Source: Ephemerocybe angulata
Taxonomy: Eukaryota > Basidiomycota > Agaricomycetes > Agaricales > Psathyrellaceae
Direction: 5' to 3'
NCBI GenBank assembly: GCA_013368325.1
Contig: JAACJK010000223.1
Location: 248,001 to 312,000 of the forward strand
DNA length: 64,000 nt
Of the stretch, positions 23,220 through 38,041 are shown piece after piece (the first letter of the stretch is position 1; each line of letters opens with the position of its first letter). The translations under genes were made by a program, and so were the position numbers. The notes under the pieces are model-generated. The model worked only from the letters and a program-made list of their open reading frames with translations. It was not told the origin of the DNA and searched no databases.

Positions 23220-25070
23220 ATGATATCCCCCACTAACCTCAATCCACTGTGCAGACCGATGTCCCCAGATTTAATGGCGCGCACATCGTACTGTGACAAC
23301 GCGACGGTCAGCTGCAGCCTTCGGTTATCAAGCAAAGGTGGTACTCACCATGTTGCGACACGCGCCCGACGCACAGCGCAACACGCATCGTTCCAACGTT
23401 CCGGGGCCTAATCCCGACATTTTTTACACATGACGGACTCGCACACATCCAAGTAGGGTGCTTACCAACGAGACCCGTATCCCACACGCATCCCACAGCG
23501 TTTACGGCGCAGCACTGAGGTGATGCAATAGTTAGCCTTCGTCGCCATCAGTCAGTCTGAAAGGCCCGTACTCACCGAGACCCAGCAACACCCAGCGTTC
23601 CGACGAAACATCCCCAAGCGGCCCACGGCCTGTGCGCATTACAGCGAAGGTCAGGTTCCGTCTTCAGTGACCAAGCGGGGACGATGCTCACCATGAGGCC
23701 ACACGTCGTGCGCGACGACGCGCGGCCTGAGTCGTCGGAAATCTTGAAGGCGGTCGTGTGCTGGCGTATCCTGCGGTCCCGACGTCCGAATCTTGCGGGG
23801 CATTCCAAAAGGCGGCTAGCCAAATCGACGCGGTGGTGGAGTCGTTCGCCACGAGGCAGTGCGCTGGCACACGATAGCATCTACGAGAGAACCGGAATGA
23901 TGAGCGAGCACGAAAGCCAAAAGGTAAGTCTACTGACCATTCTATGAACTCCAGCTTGTGCACACCCTCCGCCACGTCAAAGTCCAGGGTAATGAGGCCA
24001 AAGTAAATTTCCATATCGTCGCGTGTGGGCTGTGGGACGACAAGCACAGGGTCAGACGGGTAGAGCAAGACTAGTCAGAGAAAGTAGACATACCTGTTGT
24101 CGATCCGGCGTATAGTCTTCTCAGCACTGCGGACGACAACAAGAAATGAGAAGATATCCAATGGCACTGGGACGCGAAATTAACTCACCATGGTCGAAGA
24201 CAAAGGCTCGAGTCTACAAAGGTATCCAGTCAGCGCTGTGCGGATACTGGGATGGGGTTAAAACTTACTCTAGCCAGACGACGACGACGACGCGCTCGAC
24301 ACACGACGATCAGTCAGAATAAACCCAGCCACACGACGAGGAAGACTCAGAAAACTCACTAGTCATCATCTTCAACGACGTCAAGGACGGGAGAGCGTTG
24401 GGAGGAAAAAAGGGGAGGACGTGGCAGAGGGAAGAGAAGGGGGCGTGCGACTAAAAGCAAAAGAAGGCAGGGTGACACCGACATCAGTCACACCGCCGAC
24501 AGGGGCAAACGGCGCGCCCACCGTGCGCTCGTCGTTCACAACGACGACGGGAGAAAGGTAAAGGAGAGAGTATCTAGAGTAAAGCAAGGGTAGTACGCTA
24601 AAGTAAATCTTCGAAGTATACGGAATTAGTGAGAGGAGAAAAGAAAGAAAGAATGGGAGAAAGGTAAAGAACGAAAACACCCCCAAACATCTCTTATACC
24701 TCCTCCCGCCATCCCAGCTCAAAATCTCCCACAAAGCCAAATCGCAAGTCTACGTTAAACTGGGCCGAGACCCGCTTCCACATTATCCGGAATTCCGCGC
24801 AATGACTCAAGCCCATGAACTTAGCAGCAGCGTTACGGCTCGCGTCTCTCCTCCGATTCGCTCTCGAAGCAATCTTCGCTCGCCTTGACAGGTTCGTAAG
24901 GCTTTCTCGTTACCTGTGTACATCACGTGTGTGCTGGGTAAGCGTGCCAAGGCGACGGGTACCTGAAATTCAACTGATTTTGAGCGCGTAGGGTCGAATG
25001 GGCCGAGGAGGAGGACTGCTGCATCTGGACGAACAATCGAAGATCTCGGAGGGTGGAGTAATCGATTCAT
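23220..25070 (-). other. Splice-signal-rich block C, unit 3
   Basis: The most diverged version of the block, shared with unit 4. It has (GAC)5 at 24277-24291. A single open stretch on the minus strand starts with ATG at 25070 (MNRLLHPPRSS) and stays open for 87 codons, where units 1 and 2 are interrupted; no family is recognised. Confidence 0.4.
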
Positions 25071-25159
25071 GCTGAAGTGTTTTGTATCAGCCAGGATTGG
25101 CCTATTAAGCGTGAAATGTGAGTGCTTTGTATTGCTATACGAGTCGTAGAATGCGTGAA

Positions 25160-27220
25160 CCTCGCTACGAATGTCATTTCACTCAGCCAGGAGTCCAGCT
25201 TCCATCGCATCCCAAAATACACGTTAGTTCATACCAGCGCCACATGACAATTATAACTCATATTCTAAGACAACCCTGAGTTGCCCTCGGACCTCAAATC
25301 TAGCCCTTTCACGTACAACCGTGTATATCCTCCCGCTCACTCCATTCAACCAACTTCCAACGTTACGACGCCTGGAAATTTCGCTAGCCTGAATGACATC
25401 TGTCAGATCGCGTAACGGCATCCAAGCTAGTGTGAGAGAGATGGTGTGAATATCCTGAAATCGTTCAAACTTCCGTTTGCGCCTGAACGAGTGCGGCGGA
25501 GGAGACCATGTCCAATCCCGTCGACGTTGGGGAGTTGAGTTTGCACATCTCTGAGCTACTATCGGTGCGTACTAGAATACCTACTACAAGGTTTAGCGAG
25601 TGCTATGATTGACTCAGCGAGTGCTGAACTGGCCTGCATCTCATAACTCTGGTTTATAGACGAAGTTCAGTCACGGGCGCTTATCTCGTTAGAATGGACT
25701 TGGTCCATGACGTGCACCTCCGGCAGTACTAGTATCACTATTAGACTTTATTTATAAGCTTTCCACGATGATATCACCACAAATTAGACTTCGCTCATCC
25801 ATACCGAGTATGCTCAGGTCGCCGCAATTGCCGTATTGGCACAGGAGCACGGAAATTTGCCAGACCGACGGAAGTGGGTTCAGATCTCAATACTAAGCTC
25901 ATTCGTGAGAGTAAGGGATAACCCGGCATATAACAAAATGACGTGTTGAACTCCCCGGATTTCGGATACCCGAGAGTCCATGCCCACCGAACGTAGAGAT
26001 GCACGCAGGCGGAAACTCAAGTCTCACAGAGGTACATTCGGATGTCCGGAGCCGGGACGTCAGATTTCAGATCCAATATTACCTATTTCGTGAGAGTGAT
26101 GCACAAAGCAGTACATTGCGTGCCTGCGAACGACTCTAGATTCGCTGTATGTGACGAAATGCCGTTTTGGGCTCCCAAGTATTTTGAGGCTACAACATCT
26201 GAACAAACCTCGCTCGCACGACCTTGCGACAGCCGCGAACGAGTCCCAAAATACACGTTAGCTCATATCAACGCCACATACAAATGATAACTCATATTCT
26301 GAAACAGGATTGAGTTGGCTTCGAGCCCCAGGCGTGGTCTTTTCACGTACAGCGTTCTATATCCTCCCGCACACCCCATTCATCCGACTTCCAACATTAC
26401 GACGCCTGCAAATTTCGCTAGCCTAAATGTCACCTGTCAGAGCGCGTGACGGCATCCATTCTAGTGTGAGAGAGATGGAGCGAGTATCTTACATTCGTTC
26501 AACCTTCCGTTTGCGACTGTGCGAGCGGCGGAGCGCATGCAACCGATCCCGTCGATATTGTCAAGATGGATTTGCATACCTTTGGGATGATATCGGGGAC
26601 CCACTGGTCGTCTCAGAGGCTTATCAAATGATATACTTCAGTCGTTGAGTGCTACCTTTTCCTGCACTTCGTAAATCCGAGGTATAGAGCCATGGGCGCT
26701 TAACTCCAGGGAATGAACTTGGCCAATGACGCACACCTCCGGCACTAATTATATCATATTAGACTTTAACCCCTTACAAATTAGACACAGATTTTCGCAA
26801 TGATATCACGACCTCGCCAGTAACATGCCAAGTGTGCTCAGGTCGCCGCAACTGCCATATTGGCGCAGAAACGCGGAAATTGGCCAGACTGACAGACGTG
26901 GATTTGACTCCCTTGAGCCGGGACGTCAGATCTCTGATTCAGTATTAACCTCATTTGTGGGATTAAGCGCTAACGGGGTACGTTGGGGACCTGAATATTA
27001 CGAATTGGCACGTTGAACTTCAGGGGACTCTGCGAGACTTGGCGTGCACCACACGCGTCGACACAAACGCAGAAATTTGCTAGATTCACGGAAATGAATT
27101 CGGATGACAGGAGCCATCACGGTAGAGCTCAGATCCAATATTACCTATCCTTGTGAGAGTGTTTCATAATTCGGTACATTGTGTGCCTGGAACGACTCCA
27201 GACTTGCAAGGATTTCGAGG
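25160..27220. repeat. Block D, unit 3
   Basis: Two-copy internal repeat. From about 25,860 on it is nearly identical to unit 1 at an offset of 21,457; left of that it differs by frequent substitutions. Confidence 0.6.
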
Positions 27221-27826
27221 AGCGAGAGTTGATGTTCAGCGCGACGTCCGGTGCAGCGGCTGCGATATTTGCGCAGCTAATGGTCTACACTAGAAAGATC
27301 TCACTCGATAAGCACCTTGAGACGACCTTTATACGTCGATACACTCTCCCCATTCGCGAGATACGCAATTCAGTATCGCCATCTGAGAATGGAGAACAGA
27401 CTTCGCTCACACGACATTGCGACACATCACTTGGCACATATGTACGTATAGACAAATAATTTGATATTCTTTGACAATCTAGTACGTCAATGGTTCGTGT
27501 GAGCTTCCCAAATGGTGCTTGCGTGCGAGGAGCGGGATGAGGAGCAGAACATATCGGCATCCGGATGTTGTGAGTTTCATTCATCTCAGTTTCGTGATAC
27601 CCACAGCACGTACCACATTGAAGGTCACTATGTGTACCCCTAGAGTGCAGTTCTACGCTACGACGGCCTAAACTGGCTGTGCCTCGTCAAAGGCGAGTCG
27701 AAAAGGGTATGCTTGATTTAGGCGCCCGTGAGCACTTATCGGCCCCAGTCCCGTTTTGGCGTTCCCCGGTATTGGTTCATTTCCACGTTTATATTAATAC
27801 ACCCGAGAAGGCTAAATATCACCTAT

Positions 27827-30344
27827 TTATTGCACGCGTCGTTCGCCTCCGTTCGCCTCCGCGAGAATTAAACTGAGCGGCATCGAGACAGTAACCGCCA
27901 AGTCAAATTCAATTGACTTGCATGCTGGGATTAATTGATCCATGCCACGGAATGCCGTGCGTGCATGCGGCCAAGGACGGTCCTTGGGGCTGACATCGTG
28001 CGATATTGGTGGAAATGCAAACGCGCGAAATAAGATGCTCGGCTCAATGATCCCAGTGGCGTGCAAGGATGGTTAATTCGGCCAAGTTTTCTTACCCTCA
28101 TACGTACCATGCTGGTGTGACATTCCAGGCCCGAGGTATTTTGGGACCCGTCAGTGGTAAGTCAGCGCTTACCGTGTCGGCCCGAATAATGCTCATGTCA
28201 TACTCTACTCTAAATCTACGTACGTATCCCTAGCGAGACGGGTCATTAGCACATAATTCAAAAGAGGAAATTTGGAGGACGAGGGGTGACGTACCGGCGG
28301 TATCCAAAGCGAATTCAATTGCTGGGCGCCGATCTCTGTGGCATGTGTCAGAAAAAGAGCGAAATCCGAGGAACATAGACTTACCAAAATAGGGGTGAGA
28401 GCGGCGCCGTGTGTTTTTCTTGGACTTCTGAAAAGGAGGTGTCAGAGTGGGATAAGGGAAGTGATCAGGTACGTACCCAGGCAAGTCTATTATGCCGAAT
28501 TCAAGCTAGAGTTGGAATCACGAATCACGTCAGTCACGCATGCATGTGCGAGCAGAGGAGTCACTTGCGGCTTGCCTCCATGAGCGCGCCACTTTGCGGG
28601 CGTATTTTCCGGGAATACTCATACTGGGGAATCAAATCAAAGAGAGGAATGTGAGAGCACAATTGAATACGTACCGCACAGCGCTTGTTCTTCGGTCTCG
28701 AGTAAACGAAGGTTGTGATCGGCGTGGCGTCAGTCAATTAAAGCGTGTGAGAGCGAAAAATCAAAACTCGCCTCTGTGTCAAAAGTCTAAATTGAATGGC
28801 ACCGAAAGTACTGATGCGGTAAAGTCAGAATCGCGCGGGATGTCAAAGCAAACGCGATGGACTTACCAGGGACGTATCCCAAAGCGGATATTGCACCTGG
28901 GTAGATGAGTCGTCAGGATTGAGATGTGCGAGACTAATGAAGACATACGCTGATGCCCGTTTCGCGAAATCACGACAGAAATGTTTCCCGCGAGCGGGGT
29001 GCAGGACTGGCATAGGTGGTTGAGGCGGATACGTGCAACTGCGGGGGCTGAACATCGAGCAAGCGACACTCTCATACAGTTTGGCACCGTGAGCGTTGTC
29101 AAAGCAAGCCTATGGACCGAATGAGGTAAAATCGTCCGAAATGGGATGAAGCTGACGTACCTCAAAATTTAGAAAGGTGATCGGGTGCGATAGTGAAGTA
29201 ACGACGGATCGAAATCCGCCGAGCGGGAAGGGGAATTTGGTGAGTGACGAAATCTGACTGTGAAAGGTCTATACGTACTGACGGTGTGAGAGCGACGGCC
29301 CCTCACTCCGAAATTGAGCAGGAAAACATGACGAAATCCCTGTCCGGGATCAGGGCGCTGAGGGACGTATACGGGGGATACGCACCGAGGGAGTCCATGA
29401 TCGCCTAATGGCAGCGTTGTGCTGTGCGAGAGCGTACCGCTTCCGGGACTTGGCGCTTATTTGGGATTGGTGGGGTGATGGCGGCTGCGTTTGCGCCGAC
29501 GCAACAGAAATGCGTCCGGAAAACGGATCGGCGTGCTAGGGAAAGGAGGGGGAAAGGGAGCTCTAGAATAGAAGGGAATAAACGCACGCACCACACTCGT
29601 CCCAGAGTCCCATTTCCACCCCTCCGCCTTGCATTTCAAAAACAATCATTTTCCACCGCCGCGCGCCACGTAGCGAGCGCCCGGAGGGCGCTCGCGTCTC
29701 GAATTCCTGGAAACAGAATATGAGCAGCGATTGGTAGAGGGAGAAGGTTGCAACGTGCCAAGGATGGAATCCAGAAGACGGGGTGGATGGTGTGAGTCGT
29801 CATGATGAGACGTGGCGAGGTGGGCGTTATGAGCTACAGACGGTCTTGACGTGGCGATCGTCGAGTGTGTTGGCGCAGCAATAATGGATCTGACTATGCC
29901 CCCGTGTCAAATGAATCCCGGTGAAAAGTAAAGAGCTTGTGAAAATGGTCATACTCACCTGGAATTGCGCCGAGACGACGTATCGAGTTCCGGAAAACGG
30001 GGTCTGGAGGTGGATGGAATGACGTACCTGTGTGTTGGGATGATCTTGACGCGATGGAGACGACTTCAGAGATAGCTTCGATCAGGAAACGGCTCTTGTA
30101 GGCGGTGAGGACGTACTTTGAGGGACTGGAATACAAAAGCGCCCGCTTGTGTATTCCATACGCAGGATATCGAGTCTTGAGGAACCCTTGAGTGCGCGAA
30201 GTGACGTGGCAATGTAGCTATGTATCGCCTTCCGGCGAGCATGGATGGGGAATGTCAGGCTCGAACTGAATGGCGGCGGAGCACGTACCTGGGATCGTCA
30301 ACGACGTTGACACTATATAAATTCTTCCGGGAATCGGGGTAAAG
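27827..30344 (-). CDS. Unrecognised intron-dense gene E, unit 3 (partial model)
   Basis: Exons correspond to unit 1 at an offset of 21,457 (below the MITE site) and 21,163 (above it). All junctions listed for unit 1 are preserved and the reading frame is open through both exon runs. The stop TAA is at 27827-27829, overlapping AATAAA. Confidence 0.45.
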
Positions 30345-31780
30345 CTGCAGAACAATGTTAGTCCTCTCCTGCTGACCACATCCCGACGACGAAGTCACCA
30401 TGGCTGGAAATCCGGCGCTGGAGAGCGAGCTTGCGAAAGGCTTGAGGAGCGAACTTGGGTGCGACCATCGAATTAACGACGTATCGCCGTCCGGCGAGCG
30501 GCATCTCGATGTGCGAGAGGGAGGAAAAAAATGGGGAACAAAACGAGGGTGGGAGAATTGGATGGACGACGGGATAGACTCAAGAGACTATCCCAAAGCC
30601 CACGACGAGAGCCAAGTCCAGCCGGCATGGTCAGCGGAGTAAGTAAGCGGACGCGAATAACTGACATTCATTTGCAGGGGCGCGTCGGCTAGGCTGTGCG
30701 ACACTTTCGCGAGCCGTGAACTTGGACTAAGATACTCTTGCACGCAGGCGCTCAAGCGCCTCGATACGCAGGAGAAATAAATAGATTTCATTGGAGGAGA
30801 GTCTACGAAAGGAGGCTAGCAAGAATGCCTACCACTATGGACTCGAGTCGATGGCGTACGGCAAGAGCAAAGTACGTACGTTTCAGCTTGACAGCCGAAA
30901 TTAGACCTGCCGCCCGACTCCCGACGCAGTGAGAAACTCTCCATCCTCCTCAACCTGAATTCCCCTCATTCCGGCGAGGCTCATCGCAATATAGATTCAA
31001 AGTATACGACTTACACTGAACCAGATTCTAAGTCCAGTTCAGGAGGGAGACGGCGGTGGACTCGTACGGCCAATTCAAGCGAACGAAGAGTCTAATTAGT
31101 TTGACAGAATGAACACATTCCGTCAAAACGTAACTACGGTGTCTATTGAGAGGGCGCATGGGCATGGGCAGGGCATCCTCCCCTCCAGCATGTCTCGAGA
31201 CCTCGCAACACGCACGCATTGCGTAGCGCGGGGGCTCGAGAGACGACGGAGGGAAGGAGAGGGAGAGGGACGAATGAAAGGGACGTACCTGCATGGAGGG
31301 CTAAGCGACGAGGCGGACAGGGTGGTACGTACACGCCGAGACCCGCGCGGAACTCGCCCCCGAGCCGTATCTCCGGTGGTTTGTTGAACGAGAATCAACC
31401 AACGCACCAGTCACGTTCGCAGCAAATAGGTGCAACGTAACGAAGGTATATAACATGTGGGACGTACCTTGGACGTCCACCATCCACCCTCCATGCCGTC
31501 CTCCATCGCCGCCGCCCCTTTGCCTCTCCATCGCCCTCCTCGTCATCGTCGTCGCCACCGTCCCCCCTCGCCCTCCTCGGTTCGTCTTCGTCGTACCCTC
31601 CCGTAGTCGATCCTCATGTACCTAGTCAGTAGATAGCCTCCACGGTCCCGGCGCGCAGGGTGAATCCCTGCGCGTTGGGGCCGATAATGGAGGATGCCGT
31701 GGGAATAGACACCTATGAAAAATCTATGAAAGTTCGTTTCACGACGTCAAAAGACTACGAAGGAAAGGTCGACGCACCGC

Positions 31781-32828
31781 TCAGCACTCCCGGAAGATAA
31801 CTCGCGAGCCCTCCCTCCAATCCCTCGGTCGCCTCGCCAGGTTCCTCGGCCCATACACCTCCTGCTGACCGATCGCCCCGGCCCCCGTTGGGATGCCCAT
31901 CGGCGAGAACGCGGGATAGTATCCAGCTCCCGCCCACCCAAAGACACCCTGCCCCGCCAGATGCCCGAAACTATTGCTCCTCGACAGCCCCTCCTTCTTC
32001 CCATGCTGACCATTCGGACCCTCACTCACCGCCCGCTTCATGCTCAAACTCCTCTTCTCCTTCCGCTTCTTCTCCTTCTTCGGCGGTTCCCATGGCGGAT
32101 AGTGCGGTGACGGCGCGCCGAAGAACCCTCCTGGAGCGATGCCTCCCGATCCAAACCCTTCAAATCCTCCCCCACCGCCAGGCGCGCTCCACGGTGTATA
32201 TCCCCCTCCTCCGAAGCCAAACGGCGGTGCGCCGCCAGGAGTAACCGGTGCTCCGTACGACCCCGCAGGCGTCTGAGCGCCCCACGACAGCGCGGGCGTG
32301 TTGTTGAACCCGCCAGCCGGATAACCGGAGGGCGCGTTGAAGCCCCAGCCCGTCGTAGGAGGGGCCGAGTGGGGCGCTGAACCGCCGAAACCTGGGTACC
32401 CCGAGGGTCCACCCCCACCCCCACCGACTCCCCACGGATATCCTGCGGCGAGATTGGCGGCGTTCGGGTGTGGTGTACCTGGCCCAAATGTGGGCGGCCA
32501 CGGCGATCTGAGGAATCAAAGGTAAGCACAGCTGTGCAGGAAGAATGGATGGGGACGAAGAAGCTGTTACGAATGGAAGAAAGGGTGGAACGCGATGGAT
32601 TCTGCGATGAGGATGGACGTACTCTCGCTGTTGGGATGCGCCGGGGAAGGCGTCGAAGAACCCTCCTCCTCCTCCGCCCCCACCTCCAAATCCGTATCCG
32701 CCCCCTCCAAAGCCTCCAGGCTGCCCGCCAGAGCTGGCGCCGGACGGGGCTGCGTGAAACGAAGCAGGCGAGTTGGGATCGACGAGGTTGGGCATGTCGT
32801 TGTACATCTTGATGTGGGGCGAGAGCAT
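31781..32828 (-). CDS. Gly/Pro-rich protein, copy 4, 310 aa
   Basis: Exons 32828-32623 and 32507-31781. It is identical in layout to copy 3 at an offset of 10,821, with rare single-base changes. One turns a Gly-type codon into a Ser codon in exon 1 (AAPSGASS instead of AAPPGASS at about residues 26-33); another restores the GQHGKKEG reading where copy 3 has GQHRKKEG. The intron, phase and early stop after VIFREC are the same. Function unknown; the near identity to copy 3 means the two could not be told apart by short reads. Confidence 0.6.
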
Positions 32829-33659
32829 AAGCTTCTCCTAGTCGTTGTGGGCGGTCGTACGCGGTGTCGACGATGTATTAGGGTATCGAGTGGCGCGGCG
32901 TGACAGGAGTCGATACTCTGGTCGTAGTCCTAAGCGCCGTTTTGCCGCTGTCGAAGGCGATTGCGGTATCTGTGAATCCTGGGTATGCGAGAGAGAGGGG
33001 GAAGAGAAGGAACCGAGAGTGAATCAAACAAGAAGAAAAGCAAGAACAAAGAAGGATGAGATCCCAAGAGCACAGCTCCGGGCTCGTAATGCAACTGTCG
33101 TGGTGACGGTTGATGAGATCGTCCAGCTCACCGGACGCATTGGTGACGTGTTGGGGCTTGTTGGCTTACAGCCTCCAGCGCCAATCACCGTGCTCGCCGT
33201 TCCCGCAGCGACGAGCGGCGCAAGGGCGGGGTCAACAGCACTTCCAAGGATGTAGAATGGAAGGACTGGGAAGGACTGGGATGCTACTACGCGATTCCCG
33301 AGTGAATGCTGTTGAGCGCTGAATCAGTGGCCTTGGCTCTGTAAAAGGACCGAGATAAGATTAGATTGTGTTCAAGGTGGGAACGGGCGCCAGAGCGTAC
33401 CATGATAGAGGCAACAGAACGAGTTGCACTGGAGAGTAATGACAAGGGCATACCGAAGTTCTACGTGGTCTCTAGATCGAGCGCGCCTATTCGACTACCC
33501 GCCCTTGGTCAGAAGCTTCGAGGCCTCGAGAAAGCAGCCCGCCGTGCCCGGCGGGGAAGATATGGAGGCGTGGAGGCAAATAGATGGTGGGGATGGGGGA
33601 GGGGGATGGTGGGGGGAAGGAAGAAAGAGGGGGAAGAGGGAAATGCGACGCGTTTCCTC

Positions 33660-33667
33660 TTTATATA
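33660..33667 (-). promoter_or_regulatory. TATA-like box upstream of Gly/Pro-rich copy 4
   Basis: Exact TATATAAA on the minus strand, same context as the unit 3 site, about 830 bp upstream of the ATG at 32828. Confidence 0.4.
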
Positions 33668-34040
33668 ATCGCGTCGCGCGGATCAACGCACGGAGCCAAC
33701 ACGCGAGCATTTCAATGTCCATCACACTGTGACGGTAAGCGCGCACGGCAGCCCACCGCTCTCCTGCGTCATCGGCCTCATAGCGTTCGTCAACGCGACG
33801 CGGATGGTCTCCCCATCACGAACTCCCGCGGCCTTCTCGACGCGTCGGCCTCGGGCTTCTCTCAGTGCCGTTCCCCACCAAATGGGCGTCATCCACCCCT
33901 CACTCAAAGTACAAAGACGTGCTACACAAATGTCTACTCTAGTGTCCACTACTCTCATTCAGTCCGCGAACACCATAACGCCCCGTTGAGTCCTAAATGC
34001 CCCTCTGTACGAGGGCGTTAGCATCAACCGCCGTCTGTGA

Positions 34041-35891
34041 ATGATATCCCCCACTAACCTCAATCCACTGTGCAGACCGATGTCCCCAGATTTAATGGCG
34101 CGCACATCGTACTGTGACAACGCGACGGTCAGCTGCAGCCTTCGGTTATCAAGCAAAGGTGGTACTCACCATGTTGCGACACGCGCCCGACGCACAGCGC
34201 AACACGCATCGTTCCAACGTTCCGGGGCCTAATCCCGACATTTTTTACACATGACGGACTCGCACACATCCAAGTAGGGTGCTTACCAACGAGACCCGTA
34301 TCCCACACGCATCCCACAGCGTTTACGGCGCAGCACTGAGGTGATGCAATAGTTAGCCTTCGTCGCCATCAGTCAGTCTGAAAGGCCCGTACTCACCGAG
34401 ACCCAGCAACACCCAGCGTTCCGACGAAACATCCCCAAGCGGCCCACGGCCTGTGCGCATTACAGCGAAGGTCAGGTTCCGTCTTCAGTGACCAAGCGGG
34501 GACGATGCTCACCATGAGGCCACACGTCGTGCGCGACGACGCGCGGCCTGAGTCGTCGGAAATCTTGAAGGCGGTCGTGTGCTGGCGTATCCTGCGGTCC
34601 CGACGTCCGAATCTTGCGGGGCATTCCAAAAGGCGGCTAGCCAAATCGACGCGGTGGTGGAGTCGTTCGCCACGAGGCAGTGCGCTGGCACACGATAGCA
34701 TCTACGAGAGAACCGGAATGATGAGCGAGCACGAAAGCCAAAAGGTAAGTCTACTGACCATTCTATGAACTCCAGCTTGTGCACACCCTCCGCCACGTCA
34801 AAGTCCAGGGTAATGAGGCCAAAGTAAATTTCCATATCGTCGCGTGTGGGCTGTGGGACGACAAGCACAGGGTCAGACGGGTAGAGCAAGACTAGTCAGA
34901 GAAAGTAGACATACCTGTTGTCGATCCGGCGTATAGTCTTCTCAGCACTGCGGACGACAACAAGAAATGAGAAGATATCCAATGGCACTGGGACGCGAAA
35001 TTAACTCACCATGGTCGAAGACAAAGGCTCGAGTCTACAAAGGTATCCAGTCAGCGCTGTGCGGATACTGGGATGGGGTTAAAACTTACTCTAGCCAGAC
35101 GACGACGACGACGCGCTCGACACACGACGATCAGTCAGAATAAACCCAGCCACACGACGAGGAAGACTCAGAAAACTCACTAGTCATCATCTTCAACGAC
35201 GTCAAGGACGGGAGAGCGTTGGGAGGAAAAAAGGGGAGGACGTGGCAGAGGGAAGAGAAGGGGGCGTGCGACTAAAAGCAAAAGAAGGCAGGGTGACACC
35301 GACATCAGTCACACCGCCGACAGGGGCAAACGGCGCGCCCACCGTGCGCTCGTCGTTCACAACGACGACGGGAGAAAGGTAAAGGAGAGAGTATCTAGAG
35401 TAAAGCAAGGGTAGTACGCTAAAGTAAATCTTCGAAGTATACGGAATTAGTGAGAGGAGAAAAGAAAGAAAGAATGGGAGAAAGGTAAAGAACGAAAACA
35501 CCCCCAAACATCTCTTATACCTCCTCCCGCCATCCCAGCTCAAAATCTCCCACAAAGCCAAATCGCAAGTCTACGTTAAACTGGGCCGAGACCCGCTTCC
35601 ACATTATCCGGAATTCCGCGCAATGACTCAAGCCCATGAACTTAGCAGCAGCGTTACGGCTCGCGTCTCTCCTCCGATTCGCTCTCGAAGCAATCTTCGC
35701 TCGCCTTGACAGGTTCGTAAGGCTTTCTCGTTACCTGTGTACATCACGTGTGTGCTGGGTAAGCGTGCCAAGGCGACGGGTACCTGAAATTCAACTGATT
35801 TTGAGCGCGTAGGGTCGAATGGGCCGAGGAGGAGGACTGCTGCATCTGGACGAACAATCGAAGATCTCGGAGGGTGGAGTAATCGATTCAT
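34041..35891 (-). other. Splice-signal-rich block C, unit 4
   Basis: Same as unit 3 at an offset of 10,821; the ATG of the 87-codon open stretch is at 35891. Confidence 0.4.
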
Positions 35892-35980
35892 GCTGAAGTG
35901 TTTTGTATCAGCCAGGATTGGCCTATTAAGCGTGAAATGTGAGTGCTTTGTATTGCTATACGAGTCGTAGAATGCGTGAA

Positions 35981-38041
35981 CCTCGCTACGAATGTCATTT
36001 CACTCAGCCAGGAGTCCAGCTTCCATCGCATCCCAAAATACACGTTAGTTCATACCAGCGCCACATGACAATTATAACTCATATTCTAAGACAACCCTGA
36101 GTTGCCCTCGGACCTCAAATCTAGCCCTTTCACGTACAACCGTGTATATCCTCCCGCTCACTCCATTCAACCAACTTCCAACGTTACGACGCCTGGAAAT
36201 TTCGCTAGCCTGAATGACATCTGTCAGATCGCGTAACGGCATCCAAGCTAGTGTGAGAGAGATGGTGTGAATATCCTGAAATCGTTCAAACTTCCGTTTG
36301 CGCCTGAACGAGTGCGGCGGAGGAGACCATGTCCAATCCCGTCGACGTTGGGGAGTTGAGTTTGCACATCTCTGAGCTACTATCGGTGCGTACTAGAATA
36401 CCTACTACAAGGTTTAGCGAGTGCTATGATTGACTCAGCGAGTGCTGAACTGGCCTGCATCTCATAACTCTGGTTTATAGACGAAGTTCAGTCACGGGCG
36501 CTTATCTCGTTAGAATGGACTTGGTCCATGACGTGCACCTCCGGCAGTACTAGTATCACTATTAGACTTTATTTATAAGCTTTCCACGATGATATCACCA
36601 CAAATTAGACTTCGCTCATCCATACCGAGTATGCTCAGGTCGCCGCAATTGCCGTATTGGCACAGGAGCACGGAAATTTGCCAGACCGACGGAAGTGGGT
36701 TCAGATCTCAATACTAAGCTCATTCGTGAGAGTAAGGGATAACCCGGCATATAACAAAATGACGTGTTGAACTCCCCGGATTTCGGATACCCGAGAGTCC
36801 ATGCCCACCGAACGTAGAGATGCACGCAGGCGGAAACTCAAGTCTCACAGAGGTACATTCGGATGTCCGGAGCCGGGACGTCAGATTTCAGATCCAATAT
36901 TACCTATTTCGTGAGAGTGATGCACAAAGCAGTACATTGCGTGCCTGCGAACGACTCTAGATTCGCTGTATGTGACGAAATGCCGTTTTGGGCTCCCAAG
37001 TATTTTGAGGCTACAACATCTGAACAAACCTCGCTCGCACGACCTTGCGACAGCCGCGAACGAGTCCCAAAATACACGTTAGCTCATATCAACGCCACAT
37101 ACAAATGATAACTCATATTCTGAAACAGGATTGAGTTGGCTTCGAGCCCCAGGCGTGGTCTTTTCACGTACAGCGTTCTATATCCTCCCGCACACCCCAT
37201 TCATCCGACTTCCAACATTACGACGCCTGCAAATTTCGCTAGCCTAAATGTCACCTGTCAGAGCGCGTGACGGCATCCATTCTAGTGTGAGAGAGATGGA
37301 GCGAGTATCTTACATTCGTTCAACCTTCCGTTTGCGACTGTGCGAGCGGCGGAGCGCATGCAACCGATCCCGTCGATATTGTCAAGATGGATTTGCATAC
37401 CTTTGGGATGATATCGGGGACCCACTGGTCGTCTCAGAGGCTTATCAAATGATATACTTCAGTCGTTGAGTGCTACCTTTTCCTGCACTTCGTAAATCCG
37501 AGGTATAGAGCCATGGGCGCTTAACTCCAGGGAATGAACTTGGCCAATGACGCACACCTCCGGCACTAATTATATCATATTAGACTTTAACCCCTTACAA
37601 ATTAGACACAGATTTTCGCAATGATATCACGACCTCGCCAGTAACATGCCAAGTGTGCTCAGGTCGCCGCAACTGCCATATTGGCGCAGAAACGCGGAAA
37701 TTGGCCAGACTGACAGACGTGGATTTGACTCCCTTGAGCCGGGACGTCAGATCTCTGATTCAGTATTAACCTCATTTGTGGGATTAAGCGCTAACGGGGT
37801 ACGTTGGGGACCTGAATATTACGAATTGGCACGTTGAACTTCAGGGGACTCTGCGAGACTTGGCGTGCACCACACGCGTCGACACAAACGCAGAAATTTG
37901 CTAGATTCACGGAAATGAATTCGGATGACAGGAGCCATCACGGTAGAGCTCAGATCCAATATTACCTATCCTTGTGAGAGTGTTTCATAATTCGGTACAT
38001 TGTGTGCCTGGAACGACTCCAGACTTGCAAGGATTTCGAGG
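35981..38041. repeat. Block D, unit 4
   Basis: Near-identical to unit 3 at an offset of 10,821. Confidence 0.6.

Larger units (their letters stand above)
21391..32211. repeat. Array unit 3 (10,821 bp)
   Basis: Matches unit 4 base for base over nearly its whole length at a constant offset of 10,821, with no indel seen. Differences noticed by eye are single bases, for example T at 28,492 versus C at 39,313, and G near 21,928 versus A near 32,749. Confidence 0.92.
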